Assembly (NCBI GenBank): GCA_938007995.1
Contig: CALLLW010000050.1
Location: 1 to 35,982 of the forward strand
DNA length: 35,982 nt
From: an uncultured Granulosicoccaceae bacterium
Lineage (GTDB): Bacteria; Pseudomonadota; Gammaproteobacteria; Granulosicoccales; Granulosicoccaceae
Direction: 5' to 3'
In this document: positions 27,002 to 35,335 of the stretch, piece after piece
Layout of the letters: each line of letters starts with the position of its first letter
Position numbering within the stretch: position 1 is the first letter of the stretch
Made by a program: the position numbers and the translations under genes
Notes under the pieces: generated by a model
Database searches by the model: none
Seen by the model: only the letters and a program-made list of their open reading frames with translations
Told to the model about the DNA's origin: nothing

Positions 27002-27379
27002 ATGATTTCGAAAGGTAAATTCAAGGCCCTTGTAGAGCAGGAGCTTGTTGCTTCTGTTCGAGTCGTGCCAGTTCCGCTGGAAACAAACTGGTGTATTGAC
27101 GCTGTTATCCGAATGCCGATGGGGCCGGGGTCAACAACTGACACTATTGCAGAGTCGCCCGAAGGAAACGGTCACTCATCAGATGCACTTTATCGATTCG
27201 AATCGATCGATCAGGCTGCCTCGTTTTTGAACAGTGTTAACATTAGAACCTTTACGGTCGACACAGCTGATGCCATTGCATTTGTTGATGGAGAGTCGAA
27301 AAATGTTAGATACATAGAGAAATCTGTGCGCTTGTGGAACATAGATGAGGCAGCAGACAATGTAAGAGATGCTGTCTGA
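27002..27379 (+). CDS. Hypothetical protein, 125 residues
   Basis: The predicted soluble protein starts MISKGKFKALVEQELV and has a mixed alpha/beta composition without signal peptide or membrane segment. It is not recognised. The start has no strong ribosome binding site. It lies 59 bases before the creA pseudogene on the same strand. Protein-like composition and the length make a real gene more likely than not. Confidence 0.55.
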   Translation: MISKGKFKALVEQELVASVRVVPVPLETNWCIDAVIRMPMGPGSTTDTIAESPEGNGHSSDALYRFESIDQAASFLNSVNIRTFTVDTADAIAFVDGESKNVRYIEKSVRLWNIDEAADNVRDAV

Positions 27380-27438
27380 GCGACTTTTGAGTTTGTATTT
27401 TCCGGTTATTGAAAATGCCAGTAGGAACCACAGTGCCA

Positions 27439-27945
27439 ATGAGCATAGAATCTAAAAACTCCTCGGTGAAGCACGGCTTCATGTTTCTTTTGATAAGTAT
27501 TGCACTTGTACTTACGATTGGTCTGGTGACTGCCTCTTTCGCAGATGAAATAGGTGACGTCAACGTTGATTGGCTCGGTGGCGATATAAAAGTGGATGCC
27601 ATCGAAGACCCGAAAGGTTAGGGCGCCACCTGCCACGTTTGCTACTTTGATTGTGGCTTGATTGATCATCCGAGAAATGGTGAGATAGTGTGCGACCCAC
27701 CTAGCTCTTTAATAGCGTGTCGCCAGACCCAGCCTATTGTTGTAGAAAAAAAATGCAATGGGTTAGGGTAGTGAGAGTGTCTTTATCAAAAGAAACGTGT
27801 TGATTTGGAGGTCTCTAAAAGTAACGCGCATTTACGACGAAGATAATCAAACGCTGGTTTATCTGTCGCACGCCACCGAGGTGCAAACCGGATCTGCAAA
27901 ATTGGGCTTGCTACAGTCCCACTGTTTGGTCAAAGCGTCACGTAG
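27439..27945 (+). pseudogene. creA: creA pseudogene (CreA family periplasmic protein)
   Basis: The signal peptide and mature start (SFA|DEIGDVNVDW) match the CreA family, a secreted protein of unknown role. The frame is interrupted by an in-frame TAG at 27619-27621. It reads on as GATCHVCYFDCG...SLIACRQTQPIVVEKK, which parallels the CreA middle part with its cysteines. Near 27769 the frame shifts by one base (stops TAG in both frames here), after which SVFIKRNVLIWRSLKVTRIYDE and DNQTLVYLSHATEV match the CreA C-terminal half. At ~27897-27901, in an AAAA run, it shifts back, giving IGLATVPLFGQSVT and a stop at 27943. Three independent lesions make sequencing error unlikely. Alignment was by eye from memory of E. 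coli CreA. Confidence 0.82.
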
Positions 27946-28519
27946 GAAGTCTGACAAACAAAGTGAGCTCGATATTTGCTGGCACTGGGAGCCGCCTGGT
28001 TGTGTAATAACGTTCATAAAACAGGCGATGCATCACGCACTCATGGAGCTGTATGATTAGTAGTTGCCGGCGTTATAATGTGCTTTTGTAACAAATCTCT
28101 GGTAGCGCACTGGCGAGGTTACTTTAAGACTTTGTCCAGATCTTGTAATTTTCTTCTCGTAGAATGACGCTGAATATATGCACTTTCTTATGTGCTTGAA
28201 ATGATATTCTACAACGCAGCGTCGTCAGATTTTCGGGTGCGATGTCAAGAAACCTCTGTTGATGAGAGCCCAAACATGTGCGGCAAGTCTTGCCAGAATC
28301 GCATTGGGTGCGGGCGTAGATCTGACGACTTTGCTGCATCAACACCAAAATGTAGAGCCTATTGTATGCGCGGTATAAAAAAGTGGCCAAATCCATCCTG
28401 ACTATGCACCGTAGCTGGTGGTCACGATAAAGCAATAACTGAAAGCTGCCCGGACGACTGGCAATCTGCGGGTACTGGCCTCTGGCCAAACACAAATCGA
28501 TTTGTAAGGAGTCCACCGT
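27946..28519. other. Intergenic region before the TPP-enzyme operon
   Basis: No confident gene. An open stretch ending at 28378 on the + strand (about 28217-28378, including a 38-codon frame from ATG 28262, MRAQTCAASLARIALGAGVD) looks protein-like and may be a gene remnant; its family is not recognised. A 130-codon minus-strand frame across it lacks a ribosome binding site and looks like chance. Confidence 0.4.
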
Positions 28520-30157
28520 ATGAAAACTTCAGACCTGTTCGTCAAAGCTTTAGAGAATGAGGGTGTCAAATATATTTTTGGCATACCAGGGGAAGAGAAT
28601 CTGGATTTTCTCGATTCACTTAGAGATTCCAGCATAGAGTTGATCCTGACACGCCATGAGCAAGGCGCAGGATTCATGGCCGCAACCTATGGAAGACTCA
28701 CCGGCGAACCAGGTGTGTGTCTTTCGACACTTGGCCCGGGTGCTACCAACTTTGTCACGGCGGCCGCCTATGCTCAGCTGGGTGGTATGCCCATGATTAT
28801 GCTGGGTGGTCAAAAACCCATTCGCAAAAGCAAACAGGGCAGATTCCAGATTGTTGATGTGGTTAATCTGATGAAGCCGGTGACCAAGTATTCAAAGCAA
28901 GTAGTAGACGGTAATAACGTGCCTTCGATGATTCGTGAGGCGTTTAGAGTAGCAATGGATGAGCGGCCAGGTGCAGCTTACATAGAACTGCCTGAAGACG
29001 TTGCTGAAGAACAAACCGATGCCACGGTTTTTGACGTCGTTGGACATCGCCGACCGGACGCAAGTCAGGAGTCTGTAGCGCAGGCAGTAGAAATGATTCG
29101 CGCAGCCAATCTGCCTCTGCTGTTAGTTGGTGCCGGTGCTAACCGAAAGCGCACCTGTGAATCGCTTAAACAGTTGGTAGACAACTCGGGATTGTTTTTC
29201 TTCGACACCCAGATGGGTAAAGGCGTGATCGATGAACGACACGAGCGGTATATCGGTACGGCTGCACTATCTGATAATGACTACCTGCATTGTGCAATCG
29301 AGAAGGCTGACCTTATTATAAATGTTGGTCATGACGTCATTGAAAAGCCACCCTTCTTTATGCATAAAGGCGGCAAGCAGGTGATTCATGTCAATTTTGA
29401 AGCCGCTAACATCGATGATGTATATTTTCCGCAGCTGAACGTTGTCGGTGACATCGCTAACTCAATCGAACGAATCGCGGAACAGCTGGGCAAACTGGAT
29501 CAGGACTTCAGCTTTTTTGAGCGGGTCCGTGATGACGTTAATTCTCACGTTACCAAGTATTTCAGTGATACCCGGTTTCCTGTGTTACCACAGGCGCTCG
29601 TCAGTGTGCTGCGTGACAAACTGGATGCTGAAGATATCGTGACGCTGGACAATGGTATCTATAAGCTCTGGTTTGCACGCAACTACGAGTGCTACAGACC
29701 CAACACGCTGCTGCTGGATAACGCACTTGCCACAATGGGCGCTGGTTTACCTTCGGCAATGGCTGCAAAGCAGCTGCACCCGGACTGTAAAGTTGTGTCG
29801 GTTAATGGTGACGGTGGCTTCCTGATGAACTCGCAGGAACTTGAAACCGCGGTTCGCATGAATCTGGACCTGGTGGTAATCATTCTAAATGATAGCGCCT
29901 ATGGCATGATCAAATGGAAGCAGGAAGGCGTTGGCTTTGATAACTTTGGGCTGGATTTTACTAATCCTGATTTTGTCCAGTACGCCAATAGCTTTGGGGC
30001 TATCGGGCATCGTGCCGAAAGTTACGACAACTTTGTTGAGATATTAAACACAGCACTGAATGGAAAAGGCGTTCATGTGATTGATCTGCCTATCGATTAT
30101 TCAATGAATCATTCGATTCTGAATATTCTTCTGAAGGAAAGCGCCTGCATTATCTGA
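28520..30157 (+). CDS. Thiamine-diphosphate 2-oxoacid decarboxylase/acetolactate-synthase-like enzyme
   Basis: The 545-residue enzyme has the three-domain POX/AHAS fold. Glu47 in LTRHEQGAGF activates thiamine diphosphate. The cofactor motif is GDGG (430-433) followed by Asn457-Asp458 (LNDSAYG), and the central FAD/decoy domain lies between. Sequence type is catabolic acetolactate synthase (AlsS-like, ends FGIPGEENLDF near the start). Cyanobacterial proteins of this type, also annotated as acetolactate synthase, are 2-oxoglutarate decarboxylases encoded next to succinic semialdehyde dehydrogenase. Here an aldehyde dehydrogenase starts 19 bases downstream, and glutamate dehydrogenase follows, which favours a decarboxylase role. 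No regulatory subunit gene is present. Biochemical specificity is inferred. Confidence 0.9.
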   Translation: MKTSDLFVKALENEGVKYIFGIPGEENLDFLDSLRDSSIELILTRHEQGAGFMAATYGRLTGEPGVCLSTLGPGATNFVTAAAYAQLGGMPMIMLGGQKPIRKSKQGRFQIVDVVNLMKPVTKYSKQVVDGNNVPSMIREAFRVAMDERPGAAYIELPEDVAEEQTDATVFDVVGHRRPDASQESVAQAVEMIRAANLPLLLVGAGANRKRTCESLKQLVDNSGLFFFDTQMGKGVIDERHERYIGTAALSDNDYLHCAIEKADLIINVGHDVIEKPPFFMHKGGKQVIHVNFEAANIDDVYFPQLNVVGDIANSIERIAEQLGKLDQDFSFFERVRDDVNSHVTKYFSDTRFPVLPQALVSVLRDKLDAEDIVTLDNGIYKLWFARNYECYRPNTLLLDNALATMGAGLPSAMAAKQLHPDCKVVSVNGDGGFLMNSQELETAVRMNLDLVVIILNDSAYGMIKWKQEGVGFDNFGLDFTNPDFVQYANSFGAIGHRAESYDNFVEILNTALNGKGVHVIDLPIDYSMNHSILNILLKESACII

Positions 30158-30176
30158 TTCAAACAAGAGAATTAAC

Positions 30177-31562
30177 ATGCTAGATGTAAATAATCCGTAT
30201 AACAACAAACTGATTAAGCAGTTAGAGGTCAATACATCTGCTGATGTCGAGCAGGCGTTGGCTCGGGCTTATGCGCTGTTTGAAAATCGTGATGCGTGGT
30301 TACCGGCATATCAACGAATAGAGATTCTTGAGCGCGTGGTTCAAATCATGGGCGAGCGAGTGGAGGAGCTAACCGCTATTGCTGCTGAAGAAGGTGGCAA
30401 GCCGTATGCTGATTCAAAAGTAGAGGTACTCAGGGCCATCAATGGTGTGAAATTGGCGATCGAGCACATCCCGCAGATTAAGGGTGAGCAGATACCTATG
30501 GGCCACACTGAATCATCAGCCAACAGGCTGGCGTTCACATTGCGAGAACCGATTGGTGTTGTCGCATCAATAAGTGCGTTTAATCATCCGTTAAATTTGG
30601 TTGTGCATCAGACTGTGCCTGCAATTGCTGTGGGGGCTCCTGTGATTATCAAACCTGCCAAAACGACTCCCATATCGTGTCTGAATTTTGTAGAAATTTT
30701 GAAAGAAGCGGGTCTGGCAGAAGGCTGGTGTCAGGCACTGATATTAGAGAACGAAGATGCCGAAGCGTTAGTCACCGATAACAGGGTTAATTTCTTTTCG
30801 TTTATCGGATCTGCCGGTGTCGGGTGGATGCTGCGTTCAAAGTTGGCACCCGGAACACGTTGTGCGTTAGAGCATGGTGGTGCAGCCCCGGTTATCGTTG
30901 ATCAATCGGTACAGGTTGATTCCATCGTTGACAGCCTGCTGAAAGGCGGTTTCTATCATGCAGGGCAGGTTTGCGTGTCAGTTCAGCGGGTATTCGCTCA
31001 TGAGAGTGTCTGTGACGAGTTGGCAGAAAAGCTTGCGGGCAAAGCCCGTCTGCTAAAGGTTGGAGATCCGCTGGATAGTGATACTGAAGTCGGACCGCTT
31101 ATCCTTAATAAAGAGGTGGATCGTATCGCCGAATGGGTAGAACAAGCACGCAAAGGCGGTGCACAAGTGCTGTGCGGTGGCGAAAAAATATCTGATACCT
31201 GTTATGCGCCTACGGTATTGGTGAATCCGGATGATAATGTCGCTGTGTCGCAGAAAGAAATATTTGGTCCTGTCGTATGTATCTACTCCTACAGTGACAA
31301 AAGCGATGCGATCACCCGTGCCAATGCTGTTCCATTTGCATTTCAGGCATCTGTCTACACCAATGATTTAACCGATGCACTTGATACCTCAAATAAAATT
31401 AACGCGACCGCTGTAATGATCAATGACCACACGGCTTTTCGTGTTGACTGGATGCCGTTTGGCGGCAGAGATTCCTCCGGGTTAGGCATGGGTGGTATCC
31501 AGTACTCTATGCACGAAATGACCCGTGATAAAATGTTAGTGATTAAAAGCGACGTGCTTTAG
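30177..31562 (+). CDS. NAD(P)-dependent aldehyde dehydrogenase
   Basis: This 461-residue ALDH superfamily enzyme oxidises an aldehyde to its acid in the cytoplasm. The nucleophile is Cys266 (HAGQVCVSVQ), the general base Glu232 (ALEHGGAAP), and ISAFNHPLN holds the oxyanion Asn. It resembles the lactaldehyde/phosphonoacetaldehyde-type group rather than GabD by its HTAFRVDWMPFGG stretch and short N terminus. It follows the TPP enzyme gene by 19 bases, so the aldehyde product of that enzyme, possibly succinic semialdehyde, is the probable substrate. AGAGAA precedes the start. A T-run (TTTTTTTT at ~31591) without a clear stem follows the gene. Confidence 0.92.
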   Translation: MLDVNNPYNNKLIKQLEVNTSADVEQALARAYALFENRDAWLPAYQRIEILERVVQIMGERVEELTAIAAEEGGKPYADSKVEVLRAINGVKLAIEHIPQIKGEQIPMGHTESSANRLAFTLREPIGVVASISAFNHPLNLVVHQTVPAIAVGAPVIIKPAKTTPISCLNFVEILKEAGLAEGWCQALILENEDAEALVTDNRVNFFSFIGSAGVGWMLRSKLAPGTRCALEHGGAAPVIVDQSVQVDSIVDSLLKGGFYHAGQVCVSVQRVFAHESVCDELAEKLAGKARLLKVGDPLDSDTEVGPLILNKEVDRIAEWVEQARKGGAQVLCGGEKISDTCYAPTVLVNPDDNVAVSQKEIFGPVVCIYSYSDKSDAITRANAVPFAFQASVYTNDLTDALDTSNKINATAVMINDHTAFRVDWMPFGGRDSSGLGMGGIQYSMHEMTRDKMLVIKSDVL

Positions 31563-31630
31563 TAAAGTTTATATTCAATGTTTCACCGGTTTTTTTTGTC
31601 ATTTATTGGTTAACAACCTACAGGTTTCTT

Positions 31631-32989
31631 ATGTCAGATAACCACATCACCAAGTCATTGGAAGATTTCATGGAACACGTCACGGCCCGTAATCCCGGGC
31701 AGGACGAATTCCATCAGGCAGTCAGTGAAGTCGCCAGTGATGTACTACCGTGGATTCGTAACAAAAGTGAGTACCGCGATGCGCGTGTGCTTGAACGGTT
31801 AATTGAACCCGACCGAATAGTCTCGTTTCGAGTTTGCTGGTTTGATGACAATGGTGATGTACAAATCAATCGCGGCTACCGGGTCCAGTTGAGTAATGCC
31901 ATTGGTCCGTATAAAGGCGGCTTGCGATTTCACCCAACGGTGAATGAATCAGTACTGAAGTTTTTGGCATTTGAACAAACCTTTAAGAACGCACTCACCG
32001 GTTTACCACTTGGCTCCGGCAAAGGTGGATCGGACTTCAATCCCAAAGGTAAGTCCGATCGCGAGATAATGCGATTCTGCCAATCCTTCATGACAGAGTG
32101 TTGCAGGTATATAGGCGCTGACACTGACATACCCGCTGGAGATATTGGCGTAGGTGCTCGTGAAATCGGCTTTATGTTTGGACAGTACAAGAGAATAAAG
32201 GGTGAGTTCACTGGCGTGCTCACCGGAAAAGGGCTCGAATATGGTGGCAGCGCACTTCGCTCAGAGGCGACTGGCTATGGTGCAGTGCATTTCGCGCAGT
32301 GTATGTTGGAGCAGCACGATCACCAGCTTGATGGACTCACGGTGGCGATCTCAGGCTCGGGCAATGTGGCCTTACATGCAGCTGAAAAAGCGATAACACT
32401 CGGCGCTAAAGTGGTTAGTCTGTCAGATTCCGGTGGTTGCATTTACGATGAAAACGGATTTAACGACGAAAAAATGGCCTGGGTTGATAAGCTTAAAAAC
32501 GAGCAGGGTGGTCGCATTAGTGAGTACGCCAATGAGTTTGACGCAGAATACTTCGAAGGGAAAACACCGTGGCATCTGGATGTCGATATCGCTATGCCCT
32601 GTGCCACACAGAACGAGATTGATAATGATGATGCCAGGACACTAATCAAGAATAAATGTATTGCTGTTGTAGAAGGTGCCAATATGCCCACCAGCAACGA
32701 AGCGATTAGCTCGTTCATTGACGCAGGTGTGTTGTTTGCACCTGCCAAAGCGGCTAATGCCGGGGGTGTTGCCATGTCTGGTCTTGAGATGAGTCAAAAC
32801 GCACAGAAGCGATCATGGGCCGCTGATGAACTGGCGCAATGCCTTGAGTCGATCATGGGAGAAATTCACTCGCGCTGCATTGAGCACGCCACCAAAACCG
32901 AAGATGGGGTAATAAACTACCGTTATGGTGCAAATATCGCTGGTTTCAAAAAGGTTGCCGACGCCATGCTGTCTTTTGGAGTGTGCTAA
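31631..32989 (+). CDS. gdhA: NADP-specific glutamate dehydrogenase
   Basis: The 452-residue hexameric enzyme interconverts glutamate and 2-oxoglutarate plus ammonia. The substrate-binding segment GPYKGGLRFHP, the catalytic Lys131 (SGKGGSDFNPKG) and Asp171 (DIPAGDIGVG) align with E. coli GdhA Lys128 and its catalytic Asp. The dinucleotide motif is SGSGNV near 238-243. Length and the KSDREIMRF segment fit the NADP class (GdhA, 447 in E. coli). It lies 68 bases after the aldehyde dehydrogenase. Ribosome binding site is weak (CAGG). Confidence 0.94.
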   Translation: MSDNHITKSLEDFMEHVTARNPGQDEFHQAVSEVASDVLPWIRNKSEYRDARVLERLIEPDRIVSFRVCWFDDNGDVQINRGYRVQLSNAIGPYKGGLRFHPTVNESVLKFLAFEQTFKNALTGLPLGSGKGGSDFNPKGKSDREIMRFCQSFMTECCRYIGADTDIPAGDIGVGAREIGFMFGQYKRIKGEFTGVLTGKGLEYGGSALRSEATGYGAVHFAQCMLEQHDHQLDGLTVAISGSGNVALHAAEKAITLGAKVVSLSDSGGCIYDENGFNDEKMAWVDKLKNEQGGRISEYANEFDAEYFEGKTPWHLDVDIAMPCATQNEIDNDDARTLIKNKCIAVVEGANMPTSNEAISSFIDAGVLFAPAKAANAGGVAMSGLEMSQNAQKRSWAADELAQCLESIMGEIHSRCIEHATKTEDGVINYRYGANIAGFKKVADAMLSFGVC

Positions 32990-33000
32990 GCGCATCAACT

Positions 33001-33351
33001 TGATCAGTTATAACAACCGGGAGGCCGTGCGGTAAAAGTCGGTGTTAGCTAAGCCTCAAGGTAAATCGTATCTTTTCTTCAGGTAGTTTAAAGAGATGTC
33101 TTTTTAACATAACATTTGATACGCGCAATGCATCTTGCGCTCTGTAACAGAGCCTTCGATACTGCCGTTGTGATGCCCGATTCACCCTTCATTACGCGCC
33201 TGATCTTTTTTATCTGAGCTTAAGAATTTTCATACAGTTTTTAAGTGGATTGATTAAAACGCCTGCGATGACGGTTATACTATGAACTTGTCCAGAGTAG
33301 TACAATAACGTCATCAATAGACCAATCCGACTTGTTGTGGAAAAGAAAGTG
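33001..33351. other. Intergenic region with two overlapping hairpins
   Basis: GCGCAA (33123-33128) pairs with TTGCGC (33135-33140), and GCTCTG (33139-33144) pairs with CAGAGC (33148-33153). They share two bases, so only one can form fully. No gene or T-tract. Function unknown; a transcript end or regulatory structure for the genes on either side is possible. Confidence 0.5.
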
Positions 33352-34440
33352 ATGGCCAGGAAAAATACGATAGGCGGATTCTTGTTATTCGGATGGCTTG
33401 GGTTCTTGTCATTCGCAGAGCCAAGTCATGCAAACGAACAAAGCAATCAAAATGATGAAGATGCCGCTGCGTTGGAAGGTTCTGCTGTTAACAGCATTGC
33501 CAGCGATGAGCCTTTTAAATTTGTTGCATTCACACTACAAAATGATGCATTCGTTGGTGATGATTCCGGTTATACAAACGGGTTAGGCGTATCGTTTGGC
33601 CGTGGTCCTTTTCTAGAGTTTTCAGAAGATACTTTACCAGTGCACCTGGACTACCTCAGTAGAAATCTCTACATACGGACCATGCCCGATAAAGCGCGAG
33701 GCGTCGCGCACATGTTGTTCCAGCGGATGCAAACACCGTCTATTATCACAGAAAGTGAATTGCAGGAAGATGATGTTCCATGGGCAGGGTTGTTCGCTCT
33801 GCAAAGTATTCTATTCGCGTGGGATAAAGACAGATCTGATCAAGTTTCATTTTTTCTCGGAATTGTCGGGCCATTGGCGCTAGCGGAACAGGCTCAAAGA
33901 GCAGTGCACTCTGCTATCGGTGCTGATGAACCGCAGGGCTGGGATAATCAGATTGAAAACGAGTTTGTGTTTCGGCTCCAGGCGCGTCAGGCAAGAAAGC
34001 TATACACAAATTACTCAGAGCGTTTCGGGTTTGATGTAATTGGCATCGGCGAAGCAAGTCTCGGAACCATTCAATCAGACATACAGGCCGGTGTGGCTAT
34101 TCGCTGGGGAACTAATTTGAAGTTCTCCCACGCCACCTTTAACTTACAAGCAGACAGGCAGGTTAATTCACTTTCATTGTCGCCACAAAATGATTTTTTT
34201 ACCTACCTTGGAGTGCAGGGAGGCTACGTGCTTAACGATATACTGATCGATGGCAACACATTCGAAGATAGTCATTCGGTGCCTCTTGAGCACTGGCAGG
34301 AAGCGATTACGGCGGGCGTTGTATGGAAGCGTAACAGGTTTGCCTATGTTTTCCAGCTGACATCCAGTAGCTCAAGAACACCATTCGTGGGTCGACGTGA
34401 TTCTTTTGGTGCATTTGGTATAACGTATCCCTTTAAATAA
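33352..34440 (+). CDS. Outer membrane lipid A deacylase, LpxR-like
   Basis: The 362-residue protein has a signal peptide (cleavage about residue 27, SHA|NE) and a 12-strand-type barrel of the LpxR (DUF2219) family, which removes the 3'-acyloxyacyl group of lipid A in the outer membrane. Family motifs are Asn64-Asp65 in QNDAF, DDSGYTNGLGV (70-80), WAGLFAL (144-150), and VHSAIGADEPQGWDNQ with His186, the likely catalytic base, and the GW (196-197). ATG at 33352 is preferred; a GTG 15 bases earlier would add five residues before the signal peptide. No gene partner is evident. Specificity is inferred from the family. Confidence 0.88.
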   Translation: MARKNTIGGFLLFGWLGFLSFAEPSHANEQSNQNDEDAAALEGSAVNSIASDEPFKFVAFTLQNDAFVGDDSGYTNGLGVSFGRGPFLEFSEDTLPVHLDYLSRNLYIRTMPDKARGVAHMLFQRMQTPSIITESELQEDDVPWAGLFALQSILFAWDKDRSDQVSFFLGIVGPLALAEQAQRAVHSAIGADEPQGWDNQIENEFVFRLQARQARKLYTNYSERFGFDVIGIGEASLGTIQSDIQAGVAIRWGTNLKFSHATFNLQADRQVNSLSLSPQNDFFTYLGVQGGYVLNDILIDGNTFEDSHSVPLEHWQEAITAGVVWKRNRFAYVFQLTSSSSRTPFVGRRDSFGAFGITYPFK

Positions 34441-34774
34441 ACCAGTGAGCCCTGCGCTGCCAGATGATGCCTATACAGGCACAAGTAGAGAGTTTCGCAT
34501 TAATCGGGTAAGAATGTGCCTGGTGGCGATTTAGGTTGTGTCTACTTTAAATGTACTGGTATAAGCTGACTGCTTTTCTTGATAGTTTTGAAAGACATCA
34601 GGTATCAATCACCAAATCCAACGGGCTTGCTCTGCATTTAACATAAGAAACGATACGCGCTATAGACTGGTGTAAATATCTACAGCACCAGACTTGCGCG
34701 TGATATGTCAGTGCATGAAGATAGCTTTAGCTTTCAGCTTCGAAGCGAGTCCGCCAACAATATGTTCTCTCGCT
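34441..34774. other. Intergenic region
   Basis: Nothing recognised. A short pair TGCCT/AGGCA at ~34467-34480 is too small to call a terminator. Confidence 0.4.
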
Positions 34775-35335
34775 CTAAGTCCACAATCTCCCCAGGTCGA
34801 ATGGCATTCGCTCAAAAGGCGGTACGACAGCTTTGGCATTGTCGTGAACAGCTGCGCGCAACACCCATTGGCCCTCAGAAAGAGTAAAGGCCTCCAACAT
34901 TCGCTCAACCGGATTCACCAACCAATAATCAAGCACTCCGTGAGAGGCATAAATCTCGCGCTTGATGACTCTGCCTGTTCGAGCTGTAGATGGCGACAGA
35001 ACCTCACCAACCCAATCAGGGCATATATCGATATGCGCAGAATCCGGCAGCTCTGGCATGGTTGTCAGACGCCAGCCAGCAATATCGGGTACAACAACAT
35101 CGGAAGCCAGATGGCATTCCGGTTCATCCAGAATCCACCAGCCACCCGGACCGTCGCTTGATGTTCGATCAAAATGACCTGCAATCACTGTTGTGAGAAG
35201 TGTAGAAGCTAACGAATGCCTCGGACCGGGACGTGGATGAGTGTGCAATTCACCCGATAGAATTTCCGCCACTAGATTATCAGGCACCGCGAGGAGATCG
35301 TCGTAAGTTGCTTTTTTCTGTGCTGGCTTGCTCAA
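34775..35335 (-). CDS. Uma2 family endonuclease-like protein (DUF820)
   Basis: The 186-residue protein is of the Uma2/DUF820 PD-(D/E)XK superfamily, with ATYDDLLAVP at the start. Acidic residues of the nuclease core are Glu24 (VAEILSGEL), Asp84 (VVPDIAGW) and Glu111 (VGEVLSPSTA), and Lys125 follows; the GVLDYWLVNP segment is characteristic. The start would be TTG at 35335, with no ribosome binding site, but the N terminus fits the family, so no residues seem missing. Family function is unclear; many copies occur singly. No toxin-antitoxin partner is visible. Confidence 0.8.
   Translation of the reverse strand: MSKPAQKKATYDDLLAVPDNLVAEILSGELHTHPRPGPRHSLASTLLTTVIAGHFDRTSSDGPGGWWILDEPECHLASDVVVPDIAGWRLTTMPELPDSAHIDICPDWVGEVLSPSTARTGRVIKREIYASHGVLDYWLVNPVERMLEAFTLSEGQWVLRAAVHDNAKAVVPPFERMPFDLGRLWT

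Noticed and set aside
28124..28516. 130-codon minus-strand frame before the TPP enzyme gene
   Set aside because: No ribosome binding site, Cys/Arg/Gln-rich composition and overlap with the promoter region; a chance frame.
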